Source: Actinomycetes bacterium (GTDB lineage: Bacteria; Actinomycetota; Acidimicrobiia; Spongiisociales; UBA5794). Taken from it: 8,214 bases of DNA. Of the stretch, positions 5,366 to 8,214 are shown piece by piece. Position 1 is the first letter of the stretch, and each line of letters begins with the position of its first letter. Both the position numbers and the translations under genes were made by a program. The stretch spans positions 1-8,214 of the forward strand of contig JAMBLH010000173.1 of the NCBI GenBank assembly GCA_023336875.1, in the 5' to 3' direction. Under the pieces are notes generated by a model, which was given only the letters and a program-made list of their open reading frames with translations, had not been told where the DNA came from and searched no databases.

Positions 5366-7969
5366 TCAACCCAACTCAGCCAGATGTCGCAATTGACCCT
5401 CGAGTTCAGTTTCCATCTCAGCCAGGCGCGCCTCAACCTGCTCGACAACCTCGGCCGGGGCTCGGTCTCTGAAGTTCTGATTGCCCAATTTTCCCTGGGC
5501 CCGTCCAATGCCTAATTCGAGTTCGCCAATGGCCTTCTCTATTCGCGGCTTCTCTGCATCCACGTCAACAAGACCCTCGAGAGGGATAAACGTCTCAACT
5601 CCGCCGGCAGGTATCCGCGTGTATCCGGTCACCGGATCCGGCCGATGTCCACCGACTGGTGCCGACCCCGTGAGAGACGTCACCTGGGCGTACCACCATG
5701 CCGGTAGGTCCGATTCGGTGTCGGAGACGACGATGACCGGGATCTCGATCTTGCGGCTGATCTGATGCTGCGAACGGAATTGCCTGATGCCAGACACCGC
5801 GGCCTGCAAAGACTCCATCTCATGTGGAGCCTCAGCCGCCACAACGTCTGGCCACGGTGCGGTGATCATGAGCCCCGTTCCATCACCAAGATGGGACCAC
5901 AGCTCCTCAGTGATGAATGGCATGACAGGATGGAACAGCTTCAACACGTCGCGAGTTACCACCCCGAGAGTCGCCCTCATCGCCTCCTGTCGTTCCTCAT
6001 CTGCATCAGCGAGGGACTTGGCCATCTCGATATACCAATCGAATAGCTCTGACCACGCAAACGTATAGAGAGCGGCATAGGCATCAGATAGCCGGAAATC
6101 GTCCATAAGGCGGTCGATCTCTTCGGTCACCGCCCCGAGACGGGCGATGATCCACTCATCCTCAGGCCCGGGATCGTCGGGGTATCCGCCATCGAGAGGC
6201 ACGCTTGAGACATCCATGAACTCCACAACGAATCGCACCGCATTCCAGAGTTTGTTCCCGAACCGGCGTGCCGCGTCAATGGCATCGACGCTGAGAGGGA
6301 TGTCGTGCCCTGGTGCAGCTGCCTGGATAAGCGCGAGCCGGAGCGAATCGGCACCGTATTCGTCGATGAGTTCGAGTGGGTCGAGGGCGTTGCCTGCGGA
6401 TTTGGACATCTTGCGACCCTCTATGTCGCGCACCATACCGTGGATCACGATGTCACTAAATGGCGGTTGCTCCGTGAAGTGAAGCCCCATCATCATCATG
6501 CGGGCCACCCAGAAGAAGATGATGTCGAACCCCGTCACAAGAGTGCTTGTGGGATAGAACTCCTCGAAGTCGGGCGTCTTGTCCGGCCATCCCAGTGTCG
6601 AGAAGGGCCAGAGAGCGGACGAGAACCAGGTGTCGAGCACATCCTCGTCCTGACGGAGGTCACTTGACCCACACGTACATTGGGACGGATCCTGTATCGA
6701 GACAAGCGTCTCGCCACACGCATTGCAGTACCACGCCGGAATACGATGACCCCACCACAGCTGCCGGCTCACGCACCAATCGCGTAGGTTCTCCATCCAG
6801 TGGAAATAGCTGTTCTCCCACCTTCGGGGATGGAAGGTCGTTTCGCCACTTCGTACTGCATCCATGGCTGGCCCAACGAGGGGCTTGACGTCCACGAACC
6901 ACTGCAGCGAGAGCAGTGGTTCAACGACTGTGTGACAACGAGAGCAGTGTCCAACCGAGTGTGGGTGCTCCTCGATCTTCTCGATCAATCCGAGTTCTCG
7001 CAACTTCGAACGCACGGCCTCACGAGCCTCGAATCGGTCCATACCGACGTAGGGGCCGCCCGCGTCGGTGATCCGTGCCTCCGTGTCGACGACCTTGATC
7101 TGCTCAAGCCCGTGGCGTTGCCCGATCTCGAAGTCGAGAGGATCGTGTGCAGGGGTGACCTTGACCGCGCCTGTTCCGAATCCGAGTTCGACACCCTCGT
7201 CCGCAACGACAGGTATCTCCCTTCCGAGGATCGGAACCAGGAGCGTCGTACCGATGAGATCCTTGTATCGCTCATCGTCGGGATGCACCGCAACTGCTGT
7301 GTCGCCGAGCATCGTCTCGGGCCGTGTCGTCGCAACCGTGATGTGTCCTGAGCCATCGGCGAACGGGTACTTGATGTGAGTCAGTTCACCCGGGTCCTCC
7401 TCGTGGTCCACCTCGATTTCGGAGAGCGCTGTGTGACATCGGGGGCACCAATTGATGATGCGATTGGCCCGGTACATGATGCCCTGTTCGTACAGAGCAA
7501 CGAACACCGTCCGAACAGCGTGGCTCAGTCCCTCATCGAAGGTGAACCTCTCCCTCGACCAATCGGTTGAATCACCCAGTTTTCGCATCTGTTGCGAGAT
7601 CGTGCTCCCTGACTCTGCCTTCCACGCCCACACGCGCTCGATGAAGGCCTCGCGGCCAAGATCGTGTCGAGTCGTACCTTCTTCTCTGAGCTCGCGCTCC
7701 ACGACGTTCTGTGTCGCGATTCCCGCGTGATCCATCCCTGGAAGCCAGAGCGCTGCGTATCCCTGCATCCGTTTTCGCCTGATGAGGATGTCCTGGATGG
7801 TGTGGTCGAGAGCGTGTCCCGTGTGGAGCACTCCCGTGACATTGGGGGGCGGGATCACGATGCAGTACGGCTCACCCTCGGGATGTACCTCGGGTTGGAA
7901 CGATCCTGAGCCCTCCCAGACCGAATACCAGCGAGCTTCGACCGCCTCGGGCTGATACGTTTGGTTCAT
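5366..7969 (-). CDS. valS: Valyl-tRNA synthetase
   Basis: Class Ia synthetase that charges tRNA-Val and hydrolyses mischarged threonine. With ATG 7969 it has 867 residues, normal for long bacterial ValRS. The HIGH signature is HTGH (49-52) in PPPNVTGVLHTGHAL; KMSKS is at 520-524 in GRKMSKSAGN. The CP1 editing region (about 190-345) includes TTRPETMLGDTAV (from 214). Three Cys groups suggest zinc knuckles: CPRC (175-178), CSRC (342-345) and CNAC...CTC (415-433). An anticodon-binding domain follows, then a C-terminal coiled-coil arm (about 801-863), typical of ValRS. The frame also allows GTG at 7996 or ATG at 7981. I prefer 7969 because GAAGG (7975-7979) precedes it by 5 nt and MNQTYQPEAVEARWY matches the usual N-terminus. 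It heads the gene cluster; folC follows 3 nt after its TGA. Confidence 0.98.
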   Translation of the reverse strand: MNQTYQPEAVEARWYSVWEGSGSFQPEVHPEGEPYCIVIPPPNVTGVLHTGHALDHTIQDILIRRKRMQGYAALWLPGMDHAGIATQNVVERELREEGTTRHDLGREAFIERVWAWKAESGSTISQQMRKLGDSTDWSRERFTFDEGLSHAVRTVFVALYEQGIMYRANRIINWCPRCHTALSEIEVDHEEDPGELTHIKYPFADGSGHITVATTRPETMLGDTAVAVHPDDERYKDLIGTTLLVPILGREIPVVADEGVELGFGTGAVKVTPAHDPLDFEIGQRHGLEQIKVVDTEARITDAGGPYVGMDRFEAREAVRSKLRELGLIEKIEEHPHSVGHCSRCHTVVEPLLSLQWFVDVKPLVGPAMDAVRSGETTFHPRRWENSYFHWMENLRDWCVSRQLWWGHRIPAWYCNACGETLVSIQDPSQCTCGSSDLRQDEDVLDTWFSSALWPFSTLGWPDKTPDFEEFYPTSTLVTGFDIIFFWVARMMMMGLHFTEQPPFSDIVIHGMVRDIEGRKMSKSAGNALDPLELIDEYGADSLRLALIQAAAPGHDIPLSVDAIDAARRFGNKLWNAVRFVVEFMDVSSVPLDGGYPDDPGPEDEWIIARLGAVTEEIDRLMDDFRLSDAYAALYTFAWSELFDWYIEMAKSLADADEERQEAMRATLGVVTRDVLKLFHPVMPFITEELWSHLGDGTGLMITAPWPDVVAAEAPHEMESLQAAVSGIRQFRSQHQISRKIEIPVIVVSDTESDLPAWWYAQVTSLTGSAPVGGHRPDPVTGYTRIPAGGVETFIPLEGLVDVDAEKPRIEKAIGELELGIGRAQGKLGNQNFRDRAPAEVVEQVEARLAEMETELEGQLRHLAELG

Positions 7970-7998
7970 CACGGCCTTCATCTTCAGGAATCCCACAA

Positions 7999-8014
7999 GG
8001 TACGGCAGTGTACC
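7999..8014 (-). other. Small hairpin near the valS start, overlapping a TACACT hexamer
   Basis: GGTAC-6 nt-GTACC forms a 5-bp stem in the last part of the valS leader, 29 nt upstream of ATG 7969. The minus-strand TACACT (8007-8012) falls within it and could instead be a -10 element, although no matching -35 is visible. It is the third inverted repeat in the leader. Confidence 0.35.
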
Positions 8015-8022
8015 AACGTGAC

Positions 8023-8049
8023 GAACCCGGGGTCCCCATCCCCGGGTTC
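8023..8049 (-). other. Strong GC hairpin in the valS leader (terminator or attenuator candidate)
   Basis: GAACCCGGGG and CCCCGGGTTC form a perfect 10-bp stem around the 7-nt loop ATGGGGA (minus-strand reading). No T-run follows on either strand, so a classical intrinsic terminator is not supported. It may terminate without U-tract, block ribosomes, or be one arm of an attenuator. The two GGGG runs on the 5' side (one in the stem, one in the loop) can each pair with the CCCC, so two registers are possible. Confidence 0.5.
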
Positions 8050-8067
8050 TGCCTTCCTATTGTCCGA

Positions 8068-8081
8068 GACGGTCCCCCGTC
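8068..8081 (-). other. Upstream hairpin in the valS leader
   Basis: GACGG-GGGA-CCGTC gives a 5-bp stem with a 4-nt loop on the minus-strand RNA. It shares GGGGACC with the larger hairpin 40 nt downstream, so the two could compete for pairing partners. Confidence 0.35.
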
Positions 8082-8109
8082 AGCCCGAACCAAGCGCGTG
8101 CTCGATTAC

Positions 8110-8138
8110 AAGGTAGGTCGTCCGGCCTACGGAGACAA
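8110..8138 (-). promoter_or_regulatory. valS: Probable valS promoter (TTGTCT-17 nt-TACCTT)
   Basis: A -35-like TTGTCT (8133-8138) and a TANNNT-type -10 TACCTT (8110-8115) are separated by the ideal 17 nt. A transcript would start near 8103 and carry a leader of about 130 nt to ATG 7969. An inverted repeat GTAGG-8 nt-CCTAC (8113-8130) covers the spacer and part of the -10, a position where a repressor or activator could bind. This is pattern evidence only. Confidence 0.45.
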
Positions 8139-8214
8139 GGCACATACTCCCGGACCCAATGTTGACTAGTCATCTCCAGAGCGACGCGAAACGCGGTAGT
8201 TTCGGTGAGTCAGC
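8139..8214. other. Unassigned right edge
   Basis: No gene can be assigned. Two minus-strand frames are open from the right edge for only 14-15 codons (stops near 8170 and 8167), so the C-terminus of a gene upstream of valS is possible but unrecognisable. In relatives clpX often lies there. Two inverted repeats are visible: TGACTAGTCA (8163-8172, perfect 10-bp palindrome) and CGAAAC-6 nt-GTTTCG (8187-8204). Neither is followed by a T-run. Confidence 0.4.

Noticed and set aside
6800..7351. 183-codon open frame on the plus strand, opposite valS
   Set aside because: Antisense to well-conserved ValRS sequence with no recognisable fold; explained by codon bias.
7997..8110. T-box riboswitch controlling valS
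   Set aside because: The string TGGGGACCCCGGG loosely recalls the T-box TGGNACCGCG, but the conserved box is absent, the TGGN would not match the tRNA-Val end, and there is too little room for a stem I.
8057..8173. 38-residue leader peptide upstream of valS
   Set aside because: The frame has only two valines, starts upstream of the likely promoter, and its GGAG directly abuts the ATG. It does not look like an attenuation peptide.
8162..8202. Divergent plus-strand promoter starting at TTGACT
   Set aside because: The only later -10-like hexamer, TAGTTT, is 29 nt away, so spacing does not fit, and no downstream gene is visible.
1..8214. Mobile element, phage, toxin-antitoxin, CRISPR or other accessory system
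   Set aside because: All coding capacity is taken by conserved housekeeping genes in the expected order with short or overlapping junctions, and no long repeats or transposase-like frames were seen.

Overview
The window is a compact, one-directional block of conserved housekeeping genes. Every supported gene lies on the minus strand, so transcription runs from right to left: valS, folC, ndk, mreB, mreC, mreD, then the 5' part of the gene for penicillin-binding protein 2 (mrdA), which is cut by the left edge. As I recall it, this is the order found in Streptomyces and other MreB-bearing Actinobacteria. The moderately high GC, GTG starts and actinobacterial-style protein sequences fit that phylum. 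The GC seems lower than in Streptomyces, which points tentatively to a deep-branching class such as Acidimicrobiia. The lineage is an inference, since no rRNA or other marker is present.

Right part (about 7970-8214): a non-coding region upstream of valS with a plausible sigma-70-type promoter and a GC-rich leader. The leader can form three consecutive hairpins, the strongest with a perfect 10-bp stem. I see no convincing T-box. Centre (3467-7969): valyl-tRNA synthetase, then folylpolyglutamate synthase starting 3 nt after the valS stop, then nucleoside diphosphate kinase after a 75-nt gap. Left part (1-3372): the elongation module. mreB follows a 94-nt gap with its own Shine-Dalgarno sequence, and mreC follows 14 nt later. 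mreC/mreD and mreD/mrdA each overlap by a 4-nt ATGA, a sign of translational coupling.

The left-hand genes act together at the inner membrane. MreB filaments with the membrane proteins MreC and MreD position the transpeptidase PBP2, normally with RodA, whose gene would be expected just off the left edge, for lateral peptidoglycan synthesis. The right-hand genes are general metabolism: tRNA charging, folate polyglutamylation and nucleotide balance.

I found no mobile element, CRISPR array, RNA gene, defence system or clearly new system. The points worth a second look are the structured valS leader, a TACACT hexamer upstream of valS, ndk and mreB, an unusual charged insertion with a 9-bp tandem repeat in PBP2, a 12-bp palindrome at the mreB/mreC junction, and changed motif residues in FolC.
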